A stretch of DNA of 64,000 nucleotides from Neopestalotiopsis rosae (taxonomy: Eukaryota > Ascomycota > Sordariomycetes > Amphisphaeriales > Sporocadaceae). How positions within the stretch are numbered: position 1 is the first letter of the stretch; every line of letters begins with the position of its first letter. This document shows, one piece after another, positions 12,701-24,495 of the stretch. The notes beneath the pieces were generated by a model. The model saw only the letters and a program-made list of their open reading frames with translations. It ran no database searches and had not been told where the DNA came from. The position numbers and the translations under genes were made by a program. The stretch lies in assembly GCA_023078685.1 (NCBI GenBank), contig JALGAS010000012.1:1-64000 (forward strand), in the 5' to 3' direction.

Positions 12701-15700
12701 GGTGGCTTATTGTTCTAGTCTCATTCCATCTCTGTCTAGTCCTGTCAGCCATCAATGGCAAATCAGAGCTCTTTACACGGTTAAGATCGCGATGGCAACA
12801 GCGCGCTTGAGCCTTTGTGACAGCGCTAGGCGAACACTAAAACAGAGGCAACATTGCACTTCTCTTGGTTGTCTCAGTAGTATGTCAGTAATGATAGGTC
12901 AAGTTGCGCAGTAATAAAAGCCAACCCACTCATAGAAATAGTAATCTGTTGGTCGTTGCTATTATCTCTAATTAGACCGACATCGGCTCTCGAGAATGTC
13001 ATTATATTATGTATGATCTGCATGTATATTACACCCATGATCCATGTTGACGAGCTGGCAAGTCGCAACAGTCGGTCAAGACTCAATGGCCTCTGTTAAG
13101 CGCGCCTTTCAAAGCAACCACATTTTAGCCGCGGCTTAATGACTATAGGGAATGAATAAGGACAGCAACACAATTATTTGACTCAAGTTGTGGTATTGAC
13201 GCTGAAAGTAACGTGGTCATTCGCTTACATGTAAAGTGGCTCCTCGTGGTGACAGAAAATAGAACAGTCATCACCGCCGTTTAAAATTAACCACCAAGAA
13301 TATCAGTTTCCAAATCATCCACATCATGCCACGTAGTATACTCGCCCATATACTCTCTTAATAAGCCGGTCCACAAACCACTCATTCGTCCCGCCATCTT
13401 TTCTCCGTATGTTCCTCGTTGGGCTTTCAAAACATGTCGACGCCTTGAGAAAAAAAAAGCCCAACATCGCTTGGGGCCGCCAGGACCAGGATACGGTTCA
13501 TATTGGTATCAAAGTGGTCCACCATGCAAACTGTCCAAAGAATGGGTAACAAGACTGGGTATAGAACAATCTAGATCATGACTATTAGTAGTGTTGTCAA
13601 TGTTTGTCGGAACTTCCTTCGAGTGGATATATCGCTGTTTCTTCGGGTCCAAAACTGGTAATCTCTGCGCCATCCTTATTTTGCAGCTCCGGGAGAAGAA
13701 ATTCTGACGACAAGATCCTTCTTCATACCATGGCTGGCAATCTTGATGATTCCAAACTAGGAAATATGGACAGGAAATAACGGACGCAGACGGAAGTCGC
13801 CTCACTCTTATCCGCAGGGTCCCCATAACAACTGTCTCTTCAGGCTCTCCGCTGACCTGGGCCACAGGAGGCGGGCCGGCTCTGCATCTTCAACGCCCAG
13901 TATGCGCCGCAAGATATAGCCGCTCTAGGAAGTGAGGCCATCCGAGTCCATGTGGTTGAGCGTTTCCCTGTTTTCCCTGGGTCCCGCTCGATCATGGCGC
14001 CATCGCTGAGGCGATGCTGAGCCAAACAGATTGTCAGGCTCTGAGAGTGGCTGTCCATGTGAATGAATGATAGGGTCACGACAACCACGAGCTGAGAAAA
14101 AATCCACTATGCGACATCTGTAGGGTTCCCGGTGGAATCGGCGCAGTATGACGAAGGTTGAGAGTGATTCTTGTGAAGCATTGACGTATCGTGATTTCTG
14201 TTGGAGTAGAGTCAAGCATGTACGGTATAGGCAACTCCACATTGTTTTCCCTTCTCGCTTTGTTGCAGATTTCCAATATTGGCCTCACACATATTCTGAA
14301 CCACAATGGATTGATGACCTGAAGCGATGCCTAGTAGTCCGCGACCGAGTGCACAAGCTTGACAAGTCGCGGCTGCAATACTCGAAGCGTCTCTCTTCAA
14401 CCCTCGAATCTTGCAAGACTGAATCGAAGATGGACCAGGGAGCTAGCAGGATCCTTTTCTTGCTGGTCGGACTAGTAAAGAATTCGTCGCGTGTGAAGGA
14501 CCGGACTCTGGACAGTCTCCGTGGGCCAGAACGACTTTTTGATGATCTCCTCATCCCGATGGTCGGAGCATGAATCTGATCATCACTTCCTGGAATATCG
14601 TCGGTGACAAGCATTGCAAACTCGTCCTTTTAAGGCGCCGAAAATGCAATTGATCTTGCGGTGATTGGAGTCTCGACATTTGCGAGCGCCTTGCGGACCT
14701 TTTCGCTGTCTCACCTCGGGCGGCACAAGGCCGTCCGCATTGTGCTGAGCTGGTTGATCGCGACATGGCGGCGCGACTGCCAGAAGACGCGCGCAACGCA
14801 ATAAGTACATTAGCTCAATGGTCAGTGGCACATTATTACCTGTTTCTTCTCGATATGCTATGCGCAGTATATGTCGAGCCACAAGAACAAGTTGGCATGT
14901 CACGTAAATCGAAGACGGCCGGAGGAAATGATTCTGGGCAGCGCAACCCCCACATTCGTCCGTAAATTTTCGGTCCTCGCACATCCGCCGTGAAGTGGGT
15001 CGGTCTGCCCTCGGTCGTACGCATGTTTCTCCATGAGCATCGTCTATATCCGGGGATGACTTATATAAACATATTTGGTATATCGTTTGTTATGATCATC
15101 TTGCCTTTGAAAGCAATGCAATGCTGGAGTGTTCCTCCCAGATATTGAAGCCCATCAGAATTCAATTGGACCCGTGTACCTAGGCAGTTGAGCTTTGAAA
15201 AGATACAGCTTTCAATAATTGGACTGTACAGAAGTTTCCCTGCCAATCCAACAGAGGTGTCGCACCCATGAATGTGATACGTGAACTACAAGATATACAA
15301 CGAGTAGGTAAATCTTTGGCACCATGGCTACGACTGTTCAGCAGAATGCGTCTCAGGCAGAATGTTCCCAAACCCCTGCCCCAAACCCTAATGCAAGAGG
15401 TGAATGGAAAGTATCGTCTGTCAAGTCTGCTGGAAACCAAGAAATAACTGTGTCGACGTGCGGATACACACATTGACATTGCCTACCCATTATCTGATCT
15501 CTTGCAGACGTCTCGGCTTCGTGTCTGGCAAGTATTGGTTCACAGCGACTGTTGCCGTCATACAACATGAGTGCATTGCATCACCACCGCCTTTACTTCT
15601 CGATTTTGCTTTATTTTCCCAATATATGTATATTTAGTAGTCTCCAAAGAACAAGGACTGACAAGTCGGAGAAAATTGAGTTCAAATCAAGACCGAGCCA

Positions 15701-16174
15701 GCGAAGGCGTTCTAATCAGATTAAATGAGAGAATGAGGGGGTATCGATTCTAGCCCGTCTTGTTCAGGATCAAAAGCAAGAAGTGAGGAGTACTGCATGT
15801 GAACAAATTCCATGGAAATTAATCCCTGCTTTCCCTTTGCCATGCCGGTGCCGCTTCCGCCAATGGAGCCCGGAGATAAGATGCGATTGATAAAACTTTA
15901 GATCTCATAGAGGGAACCCCGCCCGCTGCAAAGACCGGGGGTCCTGGCCAGTCTCCCGCCGAGAAGGGTCCGATGTTTCCCTTGGAGTAGAATGCCTAGG
16001 TTAGGTCGGTTTGCTCTGAGTCGGGAATAAATCTGGGCAGATGTTTGGGGATCTCTTGTCCGCTACATTGGAGTAATAGTTGACCATTAGAGCTTGAGTC
16101 GCACTGCGTGCTCTACAACAACATATTCACGCCTTTTGATTGTCGGGACATTGGTCCATGACATTCGACTCAAA
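9738..16174. other. long gene-poor region (6.4 kb)
   Basis: No gene could be supported here. Contents: a GGCAGGCA/GGATGGAT tandem run at about 10083-10147; a poly-T run near 10384; CT-rich, promoter-like stretches at 11380-11500 and 11930-11980; an A-run at 12099; a GCTGCACAG micro-repeat near 11585. Open frames such as 11733-12584 (+, 283 codons) are rich in Pro/Ser/Lys from low-complexity DNA and carry no domain. A plus-strand frame at 14148-14573 and a minus-strand frame at 13509-13865 have somewhat protein-like composition and may be remnants of a gene, but I could not connect or identify them. The last several hundred bases probably hold the promoter of the ABC transporter. Confidence 0.5.
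10083..10147. repeat. low-complexity GGCA/GGAT tandem tract
   Basis: Consecutive GGCAGGCAGGCAGG followed by repeated TGGATGG units. A simple-sequence tract inside non-coding DNA with no other visible role. Confidence 0.7.
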
Positions 16175-19100
16175 ATGGCAGTAAGTAACTATTCCTTTGA
16201 TTGCCGCATTGCTCTTCGCTTGATCTCAAGGAGGATTTGATCTGACCGTGCTGTTCAGGCTCCAAAGACCAAGCGGTTTTCTAGCTTTCTAGAACTGCTC
16301 TTTTACGCAAATCCAACATGGATCGACTATGGCCTAATGATATTGGGAGTTCTTTGCGCCGTTGGTGCAGGCGTGCCCTTTCCTCTCATGGGTATCCTTT
16401 ACGGTAATCTGGTCGACAATATGAACGATGCCACATGCGAGGCAGATTCGAGCGGCAGTAGCCAGCAGTACAACGGCGAAATCAACGCAAAAGTGCTTCA
16501 GCTTGTATACTTGGGTATCGGGGCTTTTTTCCTCGTCTATGGCTATCTCCTCTTCTGGAGTTTAGCGAGCCAACGATTGTCGCAGAGAATACAAGCCAAA
16601 TACTTTTCCCTACTCCTTCGTCAGGATGCCGAGTTCTTTGACCTGCGCAGCGCCGGCGAGATTTCTTCACGTCTGAGCGGTGCCATCCAGGCTATCCAGG
16701 CCGGCACATCGGAAAAGGTCGGCATACTCATATCGTCGATAGCCTTCCTCATCACGGCGTATGTCATTGGCTTTGTCAAGTACACCAAGTTGACTGCCAT
16801 GCTCACATACCTGATCCCGACCATGCTTGGCAGTTCCTATCTCTGCAGCTATCTGTCACAGAGATATGGCAGCCAAATGGGCGATGCTATTGACGCCGCT
16901 TCGTCGACTGCGTCCGAGGCGCTCAACCATGTCGCGGTCGTTCATGCTTTCGGCACGGAAAGACCGCTTGGTCAAAAGTTTGCCGAGAATATGACCAATG
17001 CCAAGGGATGGGGCACCAAGAAGAGTATTTATGTCGGTGCTCAGTCTGGCTTCCTCTACCTGTTGGCCTTTACGGCGAATGCATTGGCTTTTTGGCAGGG
17101 AACCAAGGCCATAGCAGAAGCCTATCAACAAAATGGCCAAGCAGTGTCTGTGGGAGCTGTGTACACAGTCGTACTACTGGTCGTTGATGGTGAGTTTCTT
17201 CCTCCAGCACATCATATATTATTCTCTCCCTTTTCTCTAACGAAGATCCCGATCAGCATGTACCATGATTGGGCAGGTCGCACCTCTTTTACCGATTCTC
17301 GCTACTGCCACCACCTCGTTTGTCAAACTCAAGCAAGATATGGAGATACAACCCAAGATTGACGTGCCAGGGAAGAAGGGAGAGTGTTTGGGGCCTACGA
17401 TCGAACCCCGGATGGAATTCAAGAATGTTTCTTTCCGCTATCCATCGCGGCCAGATGTCGAGGTGCTCAAGAATGTCAACCTCTCATTCCCAGCCAAGTC
17501 TCATACCGCCTGTGTTGGACTATCGGGTAGTGGCAAGTCGACTGTCGCCGCTCTCCTGTGTCGACTATACGACCCATTGCAGGGGCAGATACTGCTAGCC
17601 GGCCATTCCATCCAGAATCTCGACGTTGCCAACCTTCGTGGCTTCATCAGTCTGGTACCACAAGAGCCATCTCTGTTTGACATGTCCATACTAGAGAATA
17701 TCGCTCTGGGTCTGTCAAGCGCCATTAAACCCGAGCTTCGAGAACTTCGACCCGCACTTTTGGGATCCTCTTTGTCTCGACTCGCTGCTGATCTCCGTAA
17801 AGGACTGCCATTTTCTACAGCGTCCGAAGCGTACGGTCCAGATATTGCGAAGATTGCTCGTCTCATTGTAGAGTCTGCAGAGCTAGCCGATGTAACCAGT
17901 TTTATCCAGCGACAAGAATTTGGTTATGGCACCATCGTCGGACAGGGAGGCAAGCTCGTCAGTGGTGGTCAGAGACAGCGCATAGCACTGGCTCGAGCTC
18001 TCATCAAGGATCCCTGCATTCTGATCCTGGACGAAGCGACGGCAGCCTTGGACTCTGCAAGCGAAAGGCGTGTTCAGGCTGCACTCGATCGCGCGGCTAC
18101 GGGCAGGACCGTCATCACCATTGCCCACCGACTCTCGCTCGTTACAAATGCGGACAATATTATTGTCATGAAGGATGGAACCGTGATCGAACAGGGCAAA
18201 CATACCGACCTCATGACAGTAGGGGGCCAATACGCCCGACTAGTCAATCTCCAAAACCTGGCAACCGAGACTACGAGGCCTCGCCCTCCCCGGGGGTCGA
18301 TTGAGAGCCGAGCATCATACGAAAGCTCCACTATTGAGACAATCTATACAGATACATCTTCTGTCAAGGAAATTGCCGCAACAAAGCAAGCAAACGAGGA
18401 CGCTGAGAAAACTCAGTCTCCCGGCGACGAAGCACCCAAAAGAACCGTCATCAGCACCATGGCGCGGATACTGCGACCTCATCTGCTATGGCTCACAGTA
18501 GCAATGGTGGCAGCCTTCATCGTTGGCTGCACGTACGTAGCCTCAGGTATAATCTTTGGAAACACCATTGGCATCGCCAGTCCCTGCACGCCATCGGCGC
18601 TCATCTCCTCCAAGGGCAGATTTTTTGCCCTCATGTACGTCATCCTGGCTATTGCCGAGGGTACTGCCAATCTTGCCAGCTGGTCCTGCTTTGGGTACGT
18701 GGCGGAGAGTCTGGTCTGTTCTACGCGTATCAAGACGTTCCAGTCATTATTCAAGCAGCCTCTGTCCTGGCACGAAACTGGCAACCGAAACCCCTCGACA
18801 CTCCTCTCCCTCATCACCAAAGACGCCTCTGCCCTTGGTAGTCTGAGCGGTTCCATTGTGGGAACCTGCATGGCCGTCGTCGTGAATGTGATCGTCTCCA
18901 TCATCGTCGCGCACATTGTGGCCTGGAAGATTGCCATTGTCTGCGTGGCCATCTGTCCCATCTTTCTCGCGGCCGGATGGATGCAGCTGCGAATCCTGTC
19001 CCGCTTTGAAAAGAAGCACGACGACGCCTATGCCCAAGCCATTGGCATATCCGTGGCTTCGGTCAACTCGATCAAGACGATTGCCGCCTTGTCCATCGAG

Positions 19101-20252
19101 GAAGAAACCATTGAACGATACAAGCGCATATTGAAGGGTCCGAATAGCGAGGTCATGAAGGCCAGTACGCTGTCAAATCTGTGGCTTGCGCTCGGCTTCA
19201 GCACGGGCAATTTCCTGTATTCTTTTACGTACTGGTGGGGCTCCAACCTTATCATCAAGGGCGAGTATACTCAGATACAATTCCTCATCGTACTAGTCTC
19301 AATACTTGTTGGTGCGCAGATGTGGGGGCAGCTGTTGGTCCTCATTCCGGAGATCTCGAGAGCCTGGTCAGCAGCGCGCAGAATCTTCAAGATATTGGAC
19401 TTTAAGGAGTCGTGGGATACGTCACCAGACAACCTTGACGGATCTCCTGGAGGAACGGATGACGAAAAGCTGGTTGGCTCAAGAACCTCGATCAACTCTT
19501 CCAGTCGTGGCATGGCCATCAAGTTCCGAGACGTGTGTTTCTCATATCTTGGGAGACCCGACATTGAAGTTCTGCACGACGTCTGCTTTGAAGTCACAGC
19601 AGGACAATTCTGTGGACTCGTGGGGCCATCAGGAAGCGGGAAGTCTTCAATACTGCGTCTATTACAGAAACTCTACGAACCCACGAGTGGCGGCATTGAG
19701 GTCGACGGCAGAACCATTACCGAGTCGGACAATATCGAGTTCCGCCAAGGCGTGTCCCTCGTGCCGCAAGATTGTGCACTCTTTGACGGCAGCGTCCGCT
19801 TCAACGTGGGCCTCGGTGCACGCAGGAACCAAAACTTGACCGATCAGGACATTGAAGAGGCGTGCAAGATTGCCAACATTCACGAAACCATCATGGCGCT
19901 GCCGCGGGGATACGATACCGAGTGCGGCGCCAACGGGACGCACTTTTCGGGCGGCCAGCGCCAGCGCATCGCCATTGCGAGAGCTCTAGTCCGCAAGCCG
20001 CAGCTGCTACTCCTAGACGAGAGTTCGAGCGCACTCGATGCCGAGAGCGAGAGGGCGCTGCAGATTAGTCTCCGGCGCGCGGCCGAGCGGACTACCGTGA
20101 TTGCTGTTGCGCACAGGCTCCAGACTGTCAAAATGGCCGACGTCATCTTTGTCGTGGATGAGGGTAAGATTGCCGGACGGGGCAAACATGAAGAGCTGAT
20201 GCAGACGAATGAGACTTATAGGGAGAATGCTCTGCATCAAATGCTGAGCTAG
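16175..20252 (+). CDS. full-size ABCB (MDR/P-glycoprotein type) ABC transporter
   Basis: Exons are 16175-16180 (only ATG GCA), 16259-17189 and 17257-20252; introns have GTAAGT...CAG and GTGAGT...CAG and the joins keep frame, giving 1,310 residues. The order is TMD-NBD-TMD-NBD, as in eukaryotic multidrug exporters. NBD1 has Walker A GLSGSGKST near residue 400, signature LVSGGQRQR near 547, and Walker B ILILDEATAALD. NBD2 has Walker A GPSGSGKSS near 1103, signature FSGGQRQR near 1210, and LLLLDESSSALD. H-loops (IAHRLS, VAHRLQ) are present, so both ATP sites look intact. NBD1 carries an extra Ser/Arg/Leu-rich stretch of about 40 residues between the Q-loop and the signature. A Ser/Thr-rich linker (around residues 660-710) joins the halves. 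It should export hydrophobic compounds at the plasma or vacuolar membrane; the substrate is unknown and no biosynthetic cluster surrounds it. The next gene lies tail to tail with it. Confidence 0.95.
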
Positions 20253-20410
20253 TCGCCTACAGATCTTCTTGGCTAGGTCATTGAACATGGTGACAGAAAA
20301 TTTGGTGGTCATGTTGCCATTCGCATTCCTGGAGACAAGTCGCAGTCTAGTTTATCTAAACTAAACCAGAGTTCCCCCTTTCTAAAACATTCATTCGGTG
20401 GCAATACACC

Positions 20411-20489
20411 TGGCTTCCGCCAAAATGGAAGTGCTCGGCTTCCGCCGATTTGATAACGCATGGCTTCCGCCAGAATGGCAATGCTCGAC
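20411..20489. repeat. degenerate 50-bp-spaced direct repeat
   Basis: TGGCTTCCGCCAAAATGG at 20411 recurs as TGGCTTCCGCCAGAATGG at 20461, each followed by a TGCTCG(G/A)CTTCC stretch. The repeat lies between the convergent 3' ends of the ABC transporter and the next gene. Function unknown. Confidence 0.65.
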
Positions 20490-20610
20490 TTCCTTTCGAA
20501 TGCAAAATGCTTCACTTCCGTGAGCTGTCCAGTCATGGCTGATACCTCCTCAAGCTCATCCATTATTCCTGAACACATGTTCAACATATGGAGATGGCTT
20601 CTCGGTACAA

Positions 20611-21554
20611 TTACTCCTTGTTGGAAGACGAGTTGTTCTGCTCGAAGTCGAAGTGGGCGACTGTATAGCTACCAACAGGCTGGGGCTTGGCTCTTATGAC
20701 GTCTAGACCTTCTTTCAGCTTTGTCTCGATATTGTCTGCGCTCGTGCGAATGCAGGGGGCCTGGAGGAAATGTGCCTCGGTCAACACGCGTGTCTCTCTC
20801 TCAAGGATCGGAATCCAAGGGGTCGAAGGATGACTTGAATATGTCAGCATGTGCCACTTGATTGTGCATTTTTAGGACCTACGAGGCATCGAAGAGTCTG
20901 CAACGACAGAGGTAGACGCACAGGTCCTTGTTCCAGGCGTCGAAGATGTTGGCCCAAGTTGCGTCCGCCATGGTGTAAGCTCTGCCAATCGTGCGATCAT
21001 CTGGGGTTTTGTCCGGAGTTCGGAAGTCAATGTAGCTGGTAGGCACCCATCTTCCCTTGGAGTCGACATAATCATGAATGATTGAGAGCTCTCACCAGCG
21101 CAGGCTGGCCAGCTTTGCGCTCAGGTGGTACCTTGTAATCTGAAGCAAGACCGAGCATCGCGAATAATGCAGCCTCCCGATCGTCAATCTCCCACGGATT
21201 GCGTCCAATCTTCGGGTCGGGTAGGTCCTTGTTTTCCAGTCAGCGACGAAAACTCATGATGGAAAGTAAATGGATCACCTTCTTGAAACGACCAATGCGA
21301 AGTGTGTTATCCGTGAATTTGGGTGATCCGAGCTTTGGAGCACGCTCTGGCAATTGACTGCTGTCCCAACTAAGGAAGACAAGGTCGTTTACGGCGTGCT
21401 TCAACTGTTCCTCGGTCTGTAACTTGACCTTCCGTCCGCACTGCGCTGCCCAGAGATTGAAGGCGCGACGCATGTGGTTCTTGAGGTCCTCGCTGCAATC
21501 GTCGTAGGATTCAAGAGCTTCGCCCTGCATCTCGTAGTCGAAGCAAGCCGACAT
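20611..21554 (-). CDS. four-exon protein of unknown family (267 aa)
   Basis: The gene is reconstructed from splice signals: exons 21554-21279, 21227-21096, 21055-20883 and 20833-20611. Introns are 51, 40 and 49 nt; the first and third have clear GCTGAC branch sites before AAG acceptors, while the 40-nt one is unusually short. All joins keep frame and the last exon ends in TAA. The start is the first in-frame ATG; the frame upstream has only a TTG. The protein is soluble, with no signal peptide or membrane helix. It opens with an acidic-helical region (MSACFDYEMQGEALESYDD) and contains a WEIDDREAALFAMLGLASDY segment in exon 2. It ends with a hydrophilic Asn/Ser tail. That segment slightly recalls the linker after HET domains, but no HET core is present. 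I do not recognise the family. Confidence 0.7.
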
Positions 21555-22140
21555 GTTGACTGTTGTAGTGAGTTCGTGATCGAATGCGTTCAATTATGAG
21601 TGGCGCGGAGTTGTGATAGCGTACACGTGTGAAGACTCGAGGTGAAGTGCGGGCAAAGAAGGTTGAAATAGCTTCAAACACAATGGTTGAATAACTAGGC
21701 TTTGTAGATTTTAGCAAGTGGGGCGTAAACGGACAACAATGCAGCCCGAAGGGTTCGATAGGTGCTCGGAATAATGCAAACGACTATCACCAAGTCCCTA
21801 GCAATAATCCGCTCTTTCCTCTGTCGATTGTTCGTGCAACAATCGACCAATGCGTATGACTATTGCCGGCCATATTGACAACAATCGAATTTCGGTTAAT
21901 GTACAGAGCTTCAACCATGTTGTTAACAATTCATCTGTTACAAGGCAGGAAGGAAGCTAGTTGACTTCATGAAGATTTCCTTCATGTCAAAAACAAAATT
22001 TGTTTTCTTGTATCTCAACTTTTTCTACATATTACAATTTAATCAACTTTCAATAGCCGGACAAATCTGCACATCTGCAACTCTGCGCTCAACATCACGA
22101 ATACCTCAGAGGAAGACCTAATCCTGCGCTGAATTCGTCA
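21555..22140. other. intergenic region upstream of the unknown four-exon gene
   Basis: Contains the promoter side of the minus-strand gene and AT-rich sequence. A pair of inverted CGATTGTTC/GAACAATCG-like words near 21823-21846 (CGATTGTTCGTGCAACAATCG) could form a small hairpin. No coding pattern was seen. Confidence 0.4.
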
Positions 22141-24495
22141 TGTCAGACGACCTCGAGTAAGCAAACCCTTGATACTTCTCGGTTGCAAGTTGGGCCCGGG
22201 CATGGCATTAATACTCGCTTCCAGTGAGAGCAGCTTTGCTCACGTCATCGCCGGTCCGGAAGACTTGAGCAAAGACGACATCAAAATCGCTCGACGCTAC
22301 TAGAACCAGGCAATTGCCTCGATTCACAAGTCCGTCCGACCATCTTCAGAGAAGCTCGATGAAGAGGAGTTCCAATCTTTCCTCCAATTCATCTTCAATA
22401 GCTGTTCGTTCCAGGGCACTTAGATCCGGTATTATTAGAAGAATTTTTTCTTATTTTTTTCAATTTTTTTTTTTTTTTAATTTCTTTCCTTCTAGTTATC
22501 CTCGTATTTCTTTCCTTTTAATTTTAGATATTTTTTAAATAAGAAGAAATAAAATATAAAAATAATATATAAATATAGTTATATTATAATATAAATACGC
22601 AAATTCATAATCGGTATTCTTGGGATGGCCAAACCTGGCACCAGTGGAATTGTTCTTGGACGTGTTGGCAGTAGCTCTGGCGGTTCGCTGGTGCACCTTG
22701 TCGTAGAGTGGCACGGGAGGATGACCTCCGAGCTTCGCGTCGGCCACATCTTCCAAGTCCAGGACCTGCTTGACCGTGGTGATCTTAGTGGGATCACCTT
22801 TTGAGACAAAAGAAAGGGTGTCGGGAACCTCGGTGAGCCATTCCTTCTTTTCAACCATGTCGGGTTTGACTTGCCTTCCGGCAGACTGCCACTCAGCAAA
22901 GCGATCTTAATCGCCCCAACCTGCACCAACACCAGGAGGGGTGTTGAAGAGATGATGATGTCCTCGGAAGGTCAATGTCGTGGTGTCAGCCATTTCGCCA
23001 GGGGTGATCAGAGATTTGGCCGTGGAGATACATTTTCCTCCCTTCTACGGGTAGCTGGAGACAGATGCTGTCCATCTTCCCAGGTAGTGCCATGGATGCG
23101 TGCCATGGATGTGTTCCATCGTCTGAAACTGCTCCAAAAAATCTTTTTGGTGTCGTTGGCAGGATTGTCCGTTGTCCAAACATTTACAGCGCGATTGGAC
23201 TTTCGCATGTCTGTGTGACGCAACGTCTCTGGGCTTATTGGATGGAGAGGGGCGGCGAAAGGCTCCATCGATCCAGCCAGTTCTTTCTCCGACTCTGGTC
23301 ACACGGGTCGTCCGGTTGACTTGTCGAACCGCACAATCGCCATACGTCGTGGTCCTTCTTTGGACAGCATAGCGATGGAGACCTCGCCGTACTCCTCCCG
23401 GGGGGAGACGTACTGCTGGGCCAAGGGCATCGGAAAGAGGCTTCTTTTGATCAACAGCCCCTGATAGATACCGGAGGATCGATATCGTGCTGATTGGGCA
23501 AACATGTCTCGCTCGATGGCCGCAATGTGATCTTCTGGGCGGCTCGAATTGTACCGCCAAGTCTTTGGGTAGCTAAAGTGGCCCGGGCGAGCTGGCTACC
23601 TACGAACCACAGCCTTCCCCTTGATGTCCGATTGAGCAACTTCGTATTTGGTCTGATTCTGATTAGATACGGGAATGGAACATGAGGCTAAGAAGTCCTT
23701 ACGTCGGAAAAGTTCTCTGAGTGTTGAGGCTACTTGGCTTCCACAAGTAGCGTCTGATCAATTTCCACTTATGTTCAGCCAATGCCCTGTCAAAGCAGAT
23801 TCCAAAATGTCCTAGACTTACCTCAGATCTCTCGGCCGCCTGGCTTGCCTGCTCGGCGACAGGTTGAGGCGCCTCAACAGAAGGCTGACTCTTGTTGACA
23901 GATTTAGTGACCTGCTTATTGGCAGACTGGGCTGGTCCAGCGTTTGCTCGTCGCAAATGAGGGAAAAAGGTTCTCCGGCTGGCATATCCCATACACGTGC
24001 GGACACTCGATGTGCAAGCACACTATGTCTCCATACTACTTCTAGAAGCGTTGGAGGAAACTCGGCGATGGCGTTCTTTGAGTCGCTATCGGCGTCAGCG
24101 TTGCCGTTAGAATCCTGAGCGGGATAAGAATTAGACTTCTTTTTATCCTTAGTAGCGGCATATAGGTAGATATATACATGTTATCAGACTCTTGCTAGGA
24201 TTTGCAGAATTGTAGGCGTTGTCAGCGTACGCCAAGCTTGCTTCCGCTGTTCTGGCCTTGATAATAAGGCCGCCCGCGATGTTGGGTGACTCTTCGGTAT
24301 CAAAAAGGTGTGGAAAATCTTCCAAAAACTTTTCAGGGTCGATCTGATGTATACGAGCTTTTTGCCTTCTATCCCGGGGCTGACGTCATTCGCGGTCGCT
24401 GCCTTGACAACTGGTATATTGCTTGGTCCTGCAATTTCATTGCGGATACTTTGCCTTGGTACTCGATTTCTGTTGTAATGATTTGAAGGTGCCAC
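22141..24495. pseudogene. debris field of broken coding fragments on both strands
   Basis: Several stretches read like real protein but are broken. On the plus strand, 22141-22420 starts MSDDLE, has an intron-like GTAAGC...CAG, then continues as a charged helical peptide with an in-frame TAG. On the minus strand, about 23010-22600 encodes a plausible peptide (MADTTTLTFRGHHHLFNTPP, later SKGDPTKITTVKQVLDLEDV) interrupted by a TAA. Further minus-strand pieces lie at about 23560-23300, 24118-23818 (KQVTKSVNKSQPSVEAPQ), and 24480-24184, where IDPEKFLEDFPHLFDTEESP and the preceding peptide sit in different frames. Some gaps may be introns, but stops within otherwise good frames suggest decay. No family was recognised, so it is unclear whether this is one gene, two, or an old element. 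Confidence 0.35.
22432..22610. repeat. AT-rich island
   Basis: Nearly pure A/T for about 180 bp, with a T-run near 22466 and TATAATATAAATA-type sequence to the right. It separates a plus-strand coding fragment from a minus-strand one, as if inserted between or left by decay. A mutated transposon remnant is possible; no ends or coding parts of an element were seen. Confidence 0.6.

Noticed and set aside
13509..13865. 118-codon minus-strand frame with CPYFL and several cysteines, briefly considered as a zinc-finger fragment
   Set aside because: Cysteine and histidine spacing does not fit a known zinc finger, and no neighbouring exon could be joined.
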